Notes: generated from the letters alone by a model not told the origin. Counted from the stretch's first letter, positions 1 to 15,806 are shown. The stretch is DNA of 64,000 nucleotides from Molossus alvarezi (GCA_037176705.1 CM073887.1:90182348-90246347), one strand, 5' to 3'. Translations and numbers: made by a program.

Positions 1-841
1 CATGTTGGCAGGTGAGGGGGCTAAACTAGCTAAGGTGCGTGCGATGGGACCACCTCTCCCAACTCCAGGTGGCTGAAAAGCGATCATTCAAGCCAGCAAG
101 AGTGCCATATGCTTTGGCCACTAATGTGAGAAGGAAAGGGGTGTTCTGAGAACCCAAGGGAGCCTCTTCCTGGCTGAGGTTCTTCAACACAAGCTGTTTT
201 CCCAGAGCTAGTTGGATGATACTTCTGATAGCTGTCCATAGCCCAACACATTTGGGAATAATTCAGTAGAATAATAACCAGCCTGCATCCTTCTGATTCT
301 GAGTTTTGGAGCGTGTGCTACCGGGGAGAGAGGGGCCCGTGTGTAAGCATGAACACTTCCTGAAAACCCTCGCTGCGCTGTGCCGATGCAGGGACCAGGG
401 ATACCAGAGCTGAGCACAAGGGCCAGAGGCAGAAAGGACATTGGTTTGTAAAAGGGACAGTCAAAGAAACCTGCCTGGACCTCACTGTGTCCTTGGGGTT
501 TCAGCGTTGAACCGGGAGGTCACTATTCTGCAGGCTGCCCACACCTTGCCAGGCAAGCAGTCTGCCCAGAATCTGGGCCTGGCTGATAAACACCCCCCTT
601 CCCTGGTGAAAAGCAGGCACACAGGGTTTGTCCTGGGTTCTTGGGGTTCCAGCCCAGAACGGAGTCTTTACCAGTGTGGGGCTGATGTGCACGTGGGGGC
701 GTCAGCGCTGTGGAGGACTGTTATTCTTCGATGCCCACTGTTCTTTCTGGCGGGATTGTGGGCGGTGACTCTGAGACTTGGCCTAAGGCAGGATGAATAG
801 AGCTGCACCCCAGAGAGCGTCTTTCTGCTAACTAGCATTCG
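1..841. other. 3' flank of FSTL4, no gene seen
   Basis: The region appears to be unique sequence. Short open frames on both strands lack family resemblance, codon-like structure or splice context. I see no RNA gene or recent mobile element here. Confidence 0.4.
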
Positions 842-1452
842 AGATTATAAAAAATTATTTTTAATCAAAATTTCCAAAATAAAGCGAGTGATTTCCCTAC
901 CCCCAAGCTGCAATAAGTCTTTCTGGCTCTCTCAGGCTTACAAGTCAAATGGAAAGAAAAGCAGGAAGCAGCTGTGGCGGAGGACAAAGGTGCAGCGCGA
1001 GGACAGGTGTGGCGCTCATGCCAGGAGGGGGAGCCCGGCTCCTGGCCCCGGGTTCCCAGGCCTGGTTCCAGCCCGCGGCTGCAGTCTGGCTGGATCTGGC
1101 GCTACAGGACAATGACTGGGGGCAGGCGACCGACGGGAATGCCCGCCTGGAAAGCAGAGCTCTCGGTTCCACGGTGGCCCCGCGTGACATGGCGTAGCTG
1201 GGCCCAGAGACGACTCCTTTCCACAGCAGCATGGGTTCTCATCGTAGATCAAGGCATACCCCGTCGCTCCTAACAGAAACCCCAACCTGGCTAGCAGCGC
1301 GCATCTTAGACTAGGAAACTTGCAAGGAGACCAGTGTTGAACCACGAAGCGAAGACAGGTTTTTGCTTTTGTCTGTGAAAATGTACAGGGCGCCTGCCGG
1401 GGCTGCAGCGTCAGGATGGGGTGCGGCTCAGTGGCTCAGGCTCTGGCCTCCT
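842..1452 (-). other. FSTL4: FSTL4 3' UTR (presumed)
   Basis: This is sequence downstream of the FSTL4 stop codon on the minus strand, up to the first plausible polyadenylation signal. It contains no recognisable gene and no obvious recent repeat. The true 3' end cannot be fixed without transcripts, because no canonical AATAAA occurs on the minus strand between the stop and position 1. Confidence 0.45.
860..865 (-). promoter_or_regulatory. candidate poly(A) signal ATTAAA for FSTL4
   Basis: ATTAAA is the common variant hexamer and lies about 590 nt past the stop codon, followed downstream on the minus strand by a T-rich stretch (AATTTTTTATAATC). No AATAAA competes on that strand inside the window. 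A longer 3' UTR ending beyond position 1 remains possible. Confidence 0.3.
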
Positions 1453-2193
<741 letters not shown>

Positions 2194-3149
2194 TCAGGGG
2201 TTGGGGATCTGTGCCATTCACCTCACAGGCTTGCAGCCCCTTTCTCTTTCTCTTTCTCATACTCCTTCAGTGACCAGATAGCCTGGGGAGAAGATCTGCT
2301 ATTCTGCAGGGCATGGCTTCCTAAGTGCTTCATCTGTGGCCTCGAACAGCTCAACAGTTACAAATGTTCCTGGACTTAAGCTTTCAGGACAGGCTCTCAT
2401 CTTTAGCAACTGTAAAGGAGAGTAAAAGGCCTCCACGGTGGCTGCCTTAGGGATGTGTTTGACTCATCCTCCCCGAGGGCCTGGCCAGCTGGCAGGGGTG
2501 TCCTGTGCCCGGAGGGAAAGGACCGAACCACCTGCCTGACTTTGCCCGCTGAGGCCACGACAGGACAGCCTGCCTCGCTGTGTTGAGTCCAGATTCGAGG
2601 ACGCAGATTCAGCGAAGCAAGCCCGGGCTTCCTGTCAGTGCCCCTCTCCCTGGGAACACTTCTCTGGCCACACGTGTGATGCTGGTGGCAGGAACCTTGG
2701 GCAGGAGGGCTGACAGTAGCTTTTACCTTTGGAGCCAGAGGGCCCATGAGCTGAGTGCTGTCTAAGCCTCTGAATCTACAGAGGGTAGTTCCTTGGAGGG
2801 CTGTTGGGAGGATTAAATCTAAGAGGAAGCCTTAGTGGAAGAGCTCAGTAGGTGGTAGCAGCTCACAGTTGATTCCCTGAAGTTCCTCATTGGAGGCCCC
2901 TTGCTGGCTACAAAACAGGGTGGCCCAGGCAGGACTCCCCTGGGATCTGATAGCCTCTCCTAAATCCCTTGCTCACAGGGGTGTTTTGACCTTGTGTACC
3001 CCCACAGGAATAGAGAAGATCGCTTCCACAACTTTCTCTTGAATAACAGGGCCTCAGAGTGGGGAAAACACCCTCTTCAAAGCATCCTTGAAGCATCCTT
3101 ATAGAGCTGGGACATGGAAAAGCCAGGGAAGAAAACCTCACTCTTATAA

Positions 3150-3217
3150 GGAGCTTTAATGTGAAAGCCACACACGAGCTGTGGGAGCTTTAATGTGAAA
3201 GCCACACACGGGCTGTG
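3150..3217. repeat. 34-bp tandem duplication, two copies
   Basis: A unit starting GGAGCTTTAATGTGAAAGCC occupies 3150-3183 and repeats at 3184-3217 with a single A/G difference. The near identity implies a recent duplication, or one kept alike by slippage. Confidence 0.9.
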
Positions 3218-3754
3218 GAGCCTCTGAGTGTGCAGGGCTCCCAGCTGCATTCAGCTGCTCTGAGGGGGTGTCCCCATTTAGAGCCACACCAGAGGCTCTT
3301 CCCCAGGCACTGTGCATGGGGTGGGGTGGGGTCTGAAAGTGGTTATTTTCCTCCTTGAGCAAGGATACATGGGTGAGTCCTATTTTTACAAGTCCAGCAC
3401 CAGCTTGCAACAATGAATCATGTTTTCCTAGAGAAAGTATTAAAGGAAGTCATAAATAGTGCCACATGACAGCTGGGTCTTGATGACTATGTAAAGGGCA
3501 GGCTTAGTCTTTTGGCAGTGGTGACTTTACAGAAAGTGTCAGGGGTGCTCTGGAATGATGCGGGGGTGGGAGTGGCCAGGCGGGGATGAGGTTTGCTGCT
3601 GAGGCTGTTACTATGAGGCTCTTCTTCTGAATGGTGGCAGGCCAGGCACCTAGGGGCCTCGTTTCCCTGTGAACCCCCTGCATGGCTGCTCGGGGGGCTC
3701 TGACACGAACCATGGGCTGTGGTTAGCAGAGAATGAGGCAGAATGGAGCACTCA

Positions 3755-3872
3755 AAGGAGACCTGGCTTTGCATTTAGTCTGACTGCCAATTTCTGGCTG
3801 TGTGACCTTGGCCAGTGTCTTAACTTCTCTGAATCTGTTTCCTCATCTGTAAAATAGGTTCGAGACTACTTC
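3755..3872 (+). repeat. MIR SINE fragment
   Basis: The core reads CTGGCTGTGTGACCTTGGCC followed by the typical CTTAACTTCTCTGAATCTG and CCTCATCTGTAAAATAGG. This is the diagnostic central part of the ancient mammalian MIR. Confidence 0.85.
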
Positions 3873-4176
3873 TATTAGTTTTTTTGTGTGTCTAGCAAGG
3901 AGAGGGCACTACATTAACCATTGCTGATTTCTCCTTTCCCCTGTTGTCCTGGCCTTGAAGATGCGACCCCCTGGCCTCGCTGGGCCCTGAGGGCATTAAG
4001 AGCTGGGTGCTTTTCTGAACTTTAACAATTAAGGACGAGGGATGGGTCCGTCTCTCTGTTCCTTCTTGATGGGGTCCCAAGCGAGCCCAGAAGGCGTCGG
4101 GGAGACAGAGACAGGAGCAGGCCCCACCTGGAGCATGCAGGGACTTAGGGCCTCAGGGCCTCCCCGGCAGGTCTCA

Positions 4177-4452
<276 letters not shown>

Positions 4453-7236
4453 TCAGGCAGGAAGAGGAAGGGGTGGGACAGGACCGAATTGTTTCTCCCA
4501 CTCAGTCAGGCATGACCTGCTGCTCATTGTCACCTGTGGTGACCGTACAGCAGGGACTTGCAGGGACCGTGTTGGACTTGTGTTGGGACTTCAGAGGGAG
4601 GTCCCAGGACTGAAACGTCACTGCTCAGAGACAACCTCCCCCACAGCAGGGAAGCCCACCTTCTCAATACCTAGGCCACCCTGGGAAAAAGGAGAGAGCT
4701 TTTAAATAATTAAAATGTTAAACTGTGGAACTGTTTGCTGGTTAGTTATTTTCCCTGGATGCCAGGTGCTTGGGCCGGTCTGTTGGGAATCTGTCACATG
4801 CTGCCCACGGAGGCGTTCTCTGGGGCGGCGACTCTGGTTTACGGAGTCTGGAAAGCAGGAGCCGGCAGCGATGCCGTTCAGGGACCCGGTCGTGCCGTTG
4901 AAGCCGTGCGATCAGAATGACGGGGAGAGGTTCTGGTTTCACAAAGGGACTGGCCGGGAGAAGTGCAGAATCAGGTCCTGTGTTTGTACAAACTGGTAGT
5001 AACAGACCATGGCTGCCCCTTTGCCCCTGGAGGTTACACTTTCTCCCTTGTGGACTTGGCAGGAAGTGCCCTGAGCCACCCCCTGGCATGTGTCCCTGCT
5101 GTGTCTGCATAGGGACAGGCACGCTGGCAGTGCAGAACAGAGTCGAGTGATGTTAGAGAGGATGAGCGAGTGGTCTGGAGGTCCTGTGGTCGGGCTGGGC
5201 ATGTATCTGCCCGTTAGCTACCGAGGCCTTGGGCCCGGGCAGGCCAGAGGCACTGAGCCAGACCGCCTGTGTCCTCGGCCTTCTGCACGTGTTCACTGGC
5301 CTCCACGTCTGAGGCCATTGCCCAGAAAGGTGGCTGACCTGCAGCCAGGTGAGGAGCTTGGTCGACTTGTGGGCAATTTGGGCTTGAGGGCCCCAAGAAT
5401 AAGCGCAGAGCATCTGAGCAGGACAGGAGGCAGAGGCGAGGTGAGACACTTCTGATCTTGATATTGTGGCTGTGTGCACAGAAGGAAGGATCCAGATTTC
5501 TGCAGTCTCAGGCCGAGGACAGTCCCAGCTGGGGCTTTGTGACTCCAGTTCTGGATGCTTTTTCCTTTTGCAGTGCAATTGTTTTCTGGTTCTTGCTTTT
5601 GTGATGAAATGAACAGCTTCCTTGGGCAGGTTTGAGTGTTGTCTGAACCCTGCTTCCTGGGGGGGTCAGCAGGCAGAATGCCAAGTTGGAATGAGGAGGC
5701 TGTCACTTGCAATCTCAGGGCAGCTCTAAAGTTCTCCAGTTGCACTAGGTGATTTCCCTGTGATTAAAAAAATGGCTAAATGATACTTCCATGGCAAATC
5801 CACGAGGAAAAACTCAGAGAGCTAGGCATGGAGGAAGCAGCATAGAAAGCTGGATCTTAGAAGCTATGCAATCCTTGCTTGATAGTAGGTTGTCATTTTA
5901 GCTTATAATAGAGATGGGAAATTACAGGCTGTCAGTGGTCAGTGTCGTTCACGTTTCACCGCTCTGACACCCTATACTCAGAGGTTACTTCATCAAAATG
6001 CAGTACCAGGGGCTATCGGACTAATGTGGGCAAGTCAGCCGCTTTGTTCCAACCAGTCCTGAGTTCCTTGGCTTGTGTGCTGGCATGTGGCTGGGTGCAG
6101 CAGTGACTTCAAGATAATTGTTGAGCCCCTTAACTTTGTTGGCTTTGTGAACTTGGTACAGGAGGTGCATGTAGCTGGATAGCCGATGTCATTTGGCACC
6201 CAGCATGGGAGTAAGGAAGATAGTATCTCTCTTAGATGGTGGACAAGCCAGAAGAAAAGTGACATTTGAGAAGGGGCAGGGGACAAGGTATCCAGGGGGA
6301 CAGGCTGAGAGGCAGCTAAAAGCTGGGCCTGGGAGAGTGTGGCCAGAGAGTGCTGGCCGGATTCAGGAAAGGGCCAAATGTTCGAACACTGGCTGCTGGG
6401 GGGACTCCTTTACAGAAACATCTTCCTGTAGTCATGGCAAAGTTTGTGTAGGCAATTCCTTAGTGTTTTTTAAAGACATTCCTTAGATATTTAGAAACGT
6501 TAGAATATTATTTTTAACATTTTACAAATACAAGCAATGCAGTAACATAACATCGTAGCTAAATGTGTGCCCATATCCATGATCATGGCCTTCAGGTAAG
6601 TTCTGAGAGGTCAAGTTGCTGGATCAACAGGCACTGTTTTGAAGGTTTTGGTTCACATTTCCAAACTGCTCATCACAAAGGTTGTGCCAGTTGATCTTTC
6701 TGGAAGCAGTTTTTGGAAGTGCTCATTTCCTTAACCACAGCTGACAGCAGTAAAGGTAGGTTTATTCAATCTATTTCTTTTTCTTGTCGTTGTGTATTTC
6801 CTAGATTTGCCAATTATGGTGATGGTGGACATCATGGTTTAATTACTAACATTAATTAAAATACTTTTAGTGTTTTGTCATTTAGGCAAAATTTGCTCTT
6901 GGTTTCTGGGAAATAGTCTTCATTATATTTAAGAAGTTTCCTCTAGTCCTATTTTTAGGTATTTTATTAAGACTGTCTCCTGCATTTAATTAAAAGCCTT
7001 TTCAGCATTTATTGGAACTATCATAGGTTTTTTTTTTCTGTTTTAATTTGTTTATGTTATATATAATATTGACTGGTTTCCTGGGAGTGAACCATTGTTG
7101 CATCTGGGAATTTAATTTGTTCCCAACTTAGATGCCTTGCTGGACTCTATGTCTAATACCATAATTAGAATTTTGCTTTTGTATTTGTGAGATTAAAAAT
7201 AGTATAAAAAATAAAACTGTAACTTAATGAGTTTTT

Positions 7237-7436
7237 CCTTTTTTGATTTTTAGAGAGGAAGGGAGAGGGAGAAAGAGATAGAAACATCGATGAGAGAGAA
7301 CATCAATTGGCTGCCTCCTGCATACCCCCCACTGGAGATCGGGCCCACAACCTGGGCATGTGCCCTGACTGAGAATTAAACTGATGACCTCTTGGTGCAT
7401 GGGTCAGTGCTCAACCACTGAGCCACACTGGGCGGG
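7237..7436 (-). mobile_element. Ves-type SINE
   Basis: The inverted element runs from a T-rich tail to a tRNA-like head ending AACCACTGAGCCACACTGGG. The flanking target duplication is CTTAATSAGTTTTT (7223-7236 and 7437-7450, one mismatch). It belongs to the variant with TGGCTGCCTCCTGCATRCCC and lacks the CCTCACCCGAGGA tail. Confidence 0.85.
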
Positions 7437-7931
7437 CTTAATCAGTTTTTATAATTACAATTATGCTGGCTATTTAAAACAAATGAAGGAGCTGTACATT
7501 TCCCCCCTATAGTCTGAGATTGTTAAAATAATATTAAAATTATATTTTGAAGGTTTGAGAAAACTCAGATATACATTTTTCTATGATAGATTTTTAATCT
7601 TTTAGAAACCTTTCCAAAAATAATTGTCCTAGTTTAAGTTTTCCTTTTCTTAGATCAGTTTGTTTTTTCCCTACATTTTGTAAAATATCATCCATTTCTT
7701 CTAGGTTTAAAAATTTGCAGCCCCAGAATTGCAATGTAGTGTTATATTCATTCTCCTTTGTCTGCAGTCATATCCCTCTCGTGTTCTTCATTTTGCCTTT
7801 TTTTGTGCTTTTTCCTTGACCAGGTGTGAGAAGGATTTATCTCTTTCTCTATTTGTTCCTTTATTATTTTGTTTTTATTAATTTCCATCTTTTTATTCTT
7901 ACCAGTCACCTTTTTCTTTTCCTAATTTCTT

Positions 7932-8172
7932 TTTTTTTTATCTTCACCCAAGGACATTTTTGCATTTATATTCAGATAGAACGTGAGGGAGATAGAGGAA
8001 GAGAGAGAAACATCAATGTGAGAGAGACATATTGAGTGGTTGCCACCCACACGACCCCAACTGGGGCCGGGGACAAACTGCAACCAAGGTACGGGCCCTT
8101 AGCGGGAATTGAACCCGGGACCCTCTGGTCCGCGGGCCAATGCTCTAACTGCTGAGCCAAACTGGCCAGGGC
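7932..8172 (-). mobile_element. Ves-type SINE
   Basis: The element is inverted, with a TCTTCACCCAAGGACATTTT tail and a head ending GAGCCAAACTGGCCAGGGC. A 15-bp target duplication TTTTCCTAATTTCTT flanks it at 7917-7931 and 8173-8187. Confidence 0.92.
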
Positions 8173-8377
8173 TTTTCCTAATTTCTTAACACAAATACTT
8201 CATTTGCAGGCTTGTAAGACACAGACATTCCTTGTGTATAGCATTCTCTGTCTCCCATAGGTTTTGATGTGAAATGGTCTCTTTTTCATTGCTTTTGAGA
8301 CCGTTTATAATTTCCCTTTTAATTTCCTCTTTGATTTAATCATGATCTAGGAGTGTTTTCTCATAAGGTCACATTTT

Positions 8378-8635
8378 TTTTTTCATTTGTTTTTTAATCC
8401 TCACCCGAGGATATTTTTCTCTTTATCATCGGATAGAGTGGGCGGGAGAGAGACTGAGGGAGAGAAAGAAACATTGATGTGAGAGAGACACATTGACTGG
8501 TTGCCTCATGAATGACCGTGACCGGGGTTGGGGACGAATTGCAACTGAGGTATGTGACCTTGGTTGGAATTGAACCTGAGACTCATTGGTCCGCAGGCCG
8601 ACACTCTAACCGCTGAGCCAAATTGGCCAGGGCTT
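8378..8635 (-). mobile_element. Ves-type SINE
   Basis: The element is inverted, with the tail ATCCTCACCCGAGGATATTT and a head ending CCAAATTGGCCAGGGCTT. The target duplication AGGTCACATTTT occurs at 8366-8377 and 8636-8647. Confidence 0.92.
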
Positions 8636-9454
8636 AGGTCACATTTTAATTACTTATAATTATCAGATAATATAGTCTATAACATCTACAAAACTTGTAA
8701 ACATTTTCTTTGTGATTACTGGTACATTTATTTATATGTAAACATGTGAAAAACCTCTATTTGGCTGATAAAAGGTTTCCTATATATTAATTCAATCAAG
8801 TTCCTTCCTTATTCATGTTATTCAATTTTCCCATGTCATTATTTTGTCTCTTTGGTATGTACAATTTAAGTGTATTCTAAATCAAATTATCCTTGTACTT
8901 TTAATCGCTCTTGTTATATATTTTGTTGTCACGTTGTTGGATTGTTGTCACATGTCTGTCCTTAGGCTGGTTAGTGCTTTTAGCCGCAGGTCGCCCTGTC
9001 TGATGTTAATATTATCGCCTGTACATATCTTGGTTCCCTATCATCACCATTTCCACCTCTTTACATTGAATGTCTTCTTCTCATTTTGCTGTATGGGTTT
9101 CTTGTAAACAACTTATAGCTAGTTTTCTTTCTTTCCTTCTTCTCCAAAGCCCAATCTGATCACCTCTGCTTTCCATAGGAGAATTCAGTTTCTCATTTGG
9201 AATGAGATATCAGTTCTCAGCTGTTCATTTCAAACATTCTCTGCATCCTCTCCTCTCCTGGTAAGATGACATTTTTGAGTATCCTTACTCCTTTCTCTTC
9301 CCTCCACTCTGTACTCTCATTTTCACTGAAATAATTTATCTTTGGTTGTAGCCTGGTATCAGGATATCTCTTTCAGTGTGTCTCTGTTAATTCTAACATC
9401 CTTATTTAGACCTTATTCCACATTTCCAGATAGTTTCTCCTTGTCCATTTTACA

Positions 9455-9668
9455 TTTATTTATTTATTTTTAATCCTCACCCGAGGATCATGTTTTTATT
9501 GGTTTTTAGAGAGAGAGAGGAAGGGAGAGAGAAGCATCCATCAGTTGCCTCCCACATGGGCCCCAACTGGGGATTGAACCCATAACCTAGGTATGCGCCC
9601 CGACTGACCCTGCAGCCTTTTTGGTGTCCAGGACGATGCTCCAACCAGCGGAGCCACCCTGCCGGGGC
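9455..9668 (-). mobile_element. Ves-type SINE, diverged
   Basis: The element is inverted, with AATCCTCACCCGAGGATCAT near the tail and a degenerate head ending GGAGCCACCCTGCCGGGGC. Both ends are approximate because no clear target duplication was found. Confidence 0.75.
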
Positions 9669-10797
9669 ATCCCTCTGACTGTTAATTTTATACCTTCCTC
9701 CCCAGTTTCCTTCCTTACGACGGTTTCCTCTTTCTCTTTCTCCGTCTTGAAGTCTCTGATCTGGTTCCTTACACGTTCCTCAGGTGGTGCACGTGAGTGA
9801 TACACTCTCTGGATTCTTCCATGTCCTTATATCTTTCTTTTGTCCTGACAGGTAAATGGTATCTTGGTGGGGTACATGATTCTTGGATATCAGCCCTTTG
9901 ATCTAAGCAGTATGTCGATGTGATTCCACTGTCCCCCAGCTCCTGTTGTAGGTGAGAGTTCAAGGCCCAGCGGATTGCTGCTTCTTCTATAGGTAACTTG
10001 TTCCTTCTGCCTTGTAAGGTTTCCCTTCTATTCTTTTACCACCAAGGGCAGAGATGTGTCCTTTCTTATCAGTCTAGCCAGGAAGTTGTAGATCCTCTTG
10101 GAAATTTTATTCCAAATTTATTAATGTTGGACTCCATTCTGACTGTTTACTTTTCTCTTTCTAAACTTCTGTGTTCGGAGATGTCAAGTCTTAATCTCTT
10201 CATATATTCAGGTATCGGTAGAAACCGTACGTTTCTCAACTTATCTACTGCAGTTGAAAATTAGATAATCATTTTTAGTTCCAGAAGAATCTTTTTTGGT
10301 GGCCCTCCCCTCGAGTGTCTTTAAGCACTTCTTAGAGCTGTCAGAGGGACCAATGGTAAAACCATTTCTGTGGGCTTATCCTCTGTCTGAGTGACCTTTA
10401 TCCCGGGTTCTAGGTCCTTTAATGGGTTGTTATTATTTGTTGTCAGCTCACGTGGGCTCAGGACTGGTTGATGAGTTCACTGAGTGACAACAGCCTTAGT
10501 GTACAGGAGGTGCATTTGTGCCCTCCCCCTGGTGCCGCCGAGGGAGGCGGCAGGTGGCCAGCCCCGGAGGGAGCTTCTCCAGACCAGGGTGTTCCTGGCC
10601 TCTCACCAGTCTTGGAAACAGGGCTGACTTGGCTCCACCTACAGCCCTTTTCAGCCGAGGTTCTGAGAGAGAATCAAACCCTAAAACCCGAGGCATCCAT
10701 TGTACATAATGAGTTAACTTTTCTGTGCATCTAGAATGGTTCTATGTACCATTTGGGGGAGAATTGAGAAAACAGGCATTCAAATCACTTTTTGTAG

Positions 10798-11315
10798 CCC
10801 TGGCCGGTTTGGCTCAGTGGTTTTTTTTTTTTTATCCTCACCCGAGGACATTTTTGCATTTTTTGTTCAGACAGAGCGGGAGGGAGAGAGAGGAAGAGAG
10901 AGAGAGAGAGAGAAACATCAATGTGAAAGGGACACATCGAGTGGTTGCCACCCGCACGACCAATCAGGGCCGGGGACAAACTGCAACCGAGGTACGTGCC
11001 CTTAGCGGGAACCGAACCCGGGTCTCTCTGGACTGCAGGCCGACATTCAAACCACTGAGCCACCTGGCCGGTTTGGCTCAGCGGTTGGAGCGTCGACCTG
11101 CGGTCCGGAGAGACCCGGGTTCGGTTCCCGCTAAGGGCACGTACCTCGGTTGCAGTTTGTCCCCGGCGCTGGTTGGGTCGTGCGGGTGGCAGCCACTCGA
11201 TGTGTCCCTTCACGTCGATGTTTCTCTCTTTCTCTCTCCCTCCCACTCTATCTGAACAAAAAAATGGAAAAAATGTCCTTGGGTGAGGATAAAGAATAAA
11301 AAAAAACCAAAAAAA
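10798..11315 (+). mobile_element. outer Ves SINE, split by an inverted Ves SINE
   Basis: The head occupies 10798-10822 (CCCTGGCCGGTTTGGCTCAG) and the body resumes at 11064-11315, ending in an A-rich tail. The whole composite is flanked by the 17-bp target duplication CAAATCACTTTTTGTAG (10781-10797 and 11316-11332). The inner element at 10823-11063 is described separately. Confidence 0.93.
10823..11063 (-). mobile_element. inner Ves SINE nested in the outer one
   Basis: This inverted copy starts with a T tract and the CCTCACCCGAGGACATTTTT tail and ends ...CACTGAGCCAC. It is bracketed by two copies of a 23-bp stretch of the outer element's own head (10800-10822 and 11064-11086, one mismatch). 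That is what its own target-site duplication should look like. The extreme 5' end of the inner copy appears slightly truncated. Confidence 0.9.
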
Positions 11316-11621
11316 CAAATCACTTTTTGTAGAACTTAATTCTCTCTTGCATCCCTGATGAGAAAGGCTGAGCTAGGTACACTTAACCCAGGGGTGGCAT
11401 GGATCTTCCTGGCTGGCAGAGGGAAGAATCCCACAGATCTCCGGGTCCCACGCTCTTCTCGGGGAGCAGTAGCGAAGCTGGAGGTGGGGGCTGCAGAGCC
11501 TGTTGCTGGGATTGGCTCACGGGCACATTGCCTAACTTTTCTGTGCCCTAGCACACTAGAAGCACTCTGTAATCATGCTTCCATTTATGGACATCATTGC
11601 TGCTGCTTCTTTTCCTTCCCC

Positions 11622-11873
11622 TTTTTTTTTTTTTTATCCTCACCCGAGGACATTTTTCATTTTTTGTACAGATAGAGTGGGAGGGAGAGAGAGAAAGGGA
11701 GAGAGAGAGAGAAACATCGACGTGAAGGGACACATCGAGTGGCTGCCACCCGCACGACCAACCAGGGCCAGGGACAAACTGCAACCGAAGTACGTGCCCT
11801 TAGCGGGAACCGAACCCGGGTCTCTCCGGACCGCAAGCCGACGCTCTAACCGCTGAGCCAAACTGGCCAGGGC
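11622..11873 (-). mobile_element. Ves-type SINE
   Basis: The inverted copy has a T tract, ATCCTCACCCGAGGACATTT and a head ending GAGCCAAACTGGCCAGGGC. CCTTCCCCTTTTT flanks it at 11614 and 11875. The body is close to the nested pair 300 bp away and so appears to be of similar age. Confidence 0.92.
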
Positions 11874-12304
11874 TCCTTCCCCTTTTTTATTGGCCCGTGT
11901 CTAGTACTTGCTTTGACTTTAAATCTCTAGCCCGCCCAGTCCAAGGTGAAGAGAGCCTGTCTTCCTTCTTCGTACCTGGGCTCCAGTCTTCACTGCTGCT
12001 TGACCCCAGAACTCCTGGCTCAGGAGGGTGTTATGGGGATGGGTGGGGCCCCGGAGCCACATTCTGGTTGTCACAACATCAAAATCCTGTCCGTCATCAG
12101 TATTAATATCTTTAACTGCAGGTCTTGCTGAAGATACCCTATCAATAGCCTGTAAGGGGTGTTGGCCTGAGGCTGTTTTCTGCTCCTCTGCAAGCCCTCA
12201 TGGACATATTTTGGATAAGTGTGATTGGTCACTAGGGAAGTGGCAGACAATTACATAGGGAGCAAGGCTTTTCCGTGGGGAAGGTATCAGCCTCCACGTG
12301 GTCA

Positions 12305-12499
<195 letters not shown>

Positions 12500-13309
12500 T
12501 CACTCCTGGGCAAGTGGAGGCCAGCCCAGCAGCCTTGGCAATGAGAACCCAGTGAGAAGCCTCCATTCTGGGTTTGTCTTCAGAGGCATAACATTGGTTG
12601 TCGATAATTTTTCTCTTTTAAAAACTTCTTGTATGTTTTACTTAAAGGAGAGACCAGATCACTTTGGCAGAAGCCTAGACACAGAGTCATCCATTTAAGA
12701 GTCAGCTGAGGACCCTCCCATCACATTTCCTGGAAGCTTTTGGGCCTCGTACACTCTCAGCATCCTTCCCCAGCTGCTCCATGGCCTGGATACTGGTGAG
12801 CAGGCCCTTCCCTGGGCCATCTGAGATGGACTCTGAGACCATCCATTATCACCTTATCTTTGCACAACCTCTGTCTTCTACATCCTTAAGTGGGACCGTC
12901 TGGGACTCAGACTGTAGCACCAAGCAGACTATTTTTACTGCTGTAACTGAAACTTTGCTCTCCCCTGAGAACAGAGCTTCCCCTGTGGCCCTGGAGACTT
13001 TTCTCTCTCCTGCTTATAATGTGGTGTTATAGGTTCTAAAGCTCTGTTCTATGATGCTCATGTCCCTGGACTATGACCCCTCCTGTTCTTGTCGTTGGCT
13101 AATGTGCCTGTATACTTTCTTTGCTCCTCTTACAAGAAAGTGCCTTTATTGAAGGCTAGCATCTCCACTTGTATGCCCTAGATTTCACTGATGCTTGCTT
13201 AATTCTATGAGGCAGAAGAAAGGGAAGAATTATGGAAACATTTTCCCATTTGCATACAAATGCTGTAATGTCATTTATTCAAAAATAAAGTTCTTTCCAC
13301 ATCCTCTTC

Positions 13310-15387
<2,078 letters not shown>

Positions 15388-15580
15388 TTAGTCCTCCTTT
15401 CCCCACTGACACCCCTGGATTCCCTCTCCCCTGACTCTCCTCTGTTCCTTTCTTGCCACATTTAGAATCCTTTGGTTTCACAGAACATGGCACACAACCT
15501 TCCCAGCTCATCAACTTTTCACTTAACATTCCTTTCATCCTCCTCCCTCTTGTGAGGCTGTAACTCCCATTATGGCCCAC

Positions 15581-15806
15581 TTTTTTTTTTCAAAAATTTT
15601 TCCCCTTTATTGATTTTAGAGAGAAAGGAAGGGATAGGGAGAAAGAGATAGAAACATCGATAAGAGAACACACTGATTGGCCACCTCCTGCATGCCCCCC
15701 ACTGGAGATTTGGCCCAAACCTGGGCATGTGCCCTGATTGGAATCGAACCAGCGACCTCTGGGTGCATGGGTCGGTGCTCAACCACGGAGGCACACTGGC
15801 TGGGCC
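15581..15806 (-). mobile_element. Ves-type SINE, older variant
   Basis: The inverted copy has TTTATTGATTTTAGAGAGAA near the tail and the head ...GAGGCACACTGGCTGGGCC. It is the same variant as the copy at 7237. Ends are within a few bases. Confidence 0.8.

Larger units (their letters stand above)
6495..10265 (-). mobile_element. old, 5'-truncated L1 remnant interrupted by SINEs
   Basis: Read on the minus strand the pieces run in L1 ORF2 order. The endonuclease part is near 8850-9110 (including the complement of GGTTTCTTGTAAACAAC), reverse-transcriptase-like sequence is near 6800-7700, and the C-terminal and 3' end lie at 6495-6780. No long reading frame survives. Four SINEs split it at 7237, 7932, 8378 and about 9455. 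The limit near 10265 is approximate. Confidence 0.65.

Noticed and set aside
10725..11318. Two open frames of about 176 codons on opposite strands
   Set aside because: Both are translations of the nested Ves SINE pair; similar peptides recur at every SINE in the window.
7237..11873. Regularly repeated short sequences suggesting an array such as CRISPR
   Set aside because: They are independent full-length SINEs in both orientations with separate target duplications in mammalian DNA.
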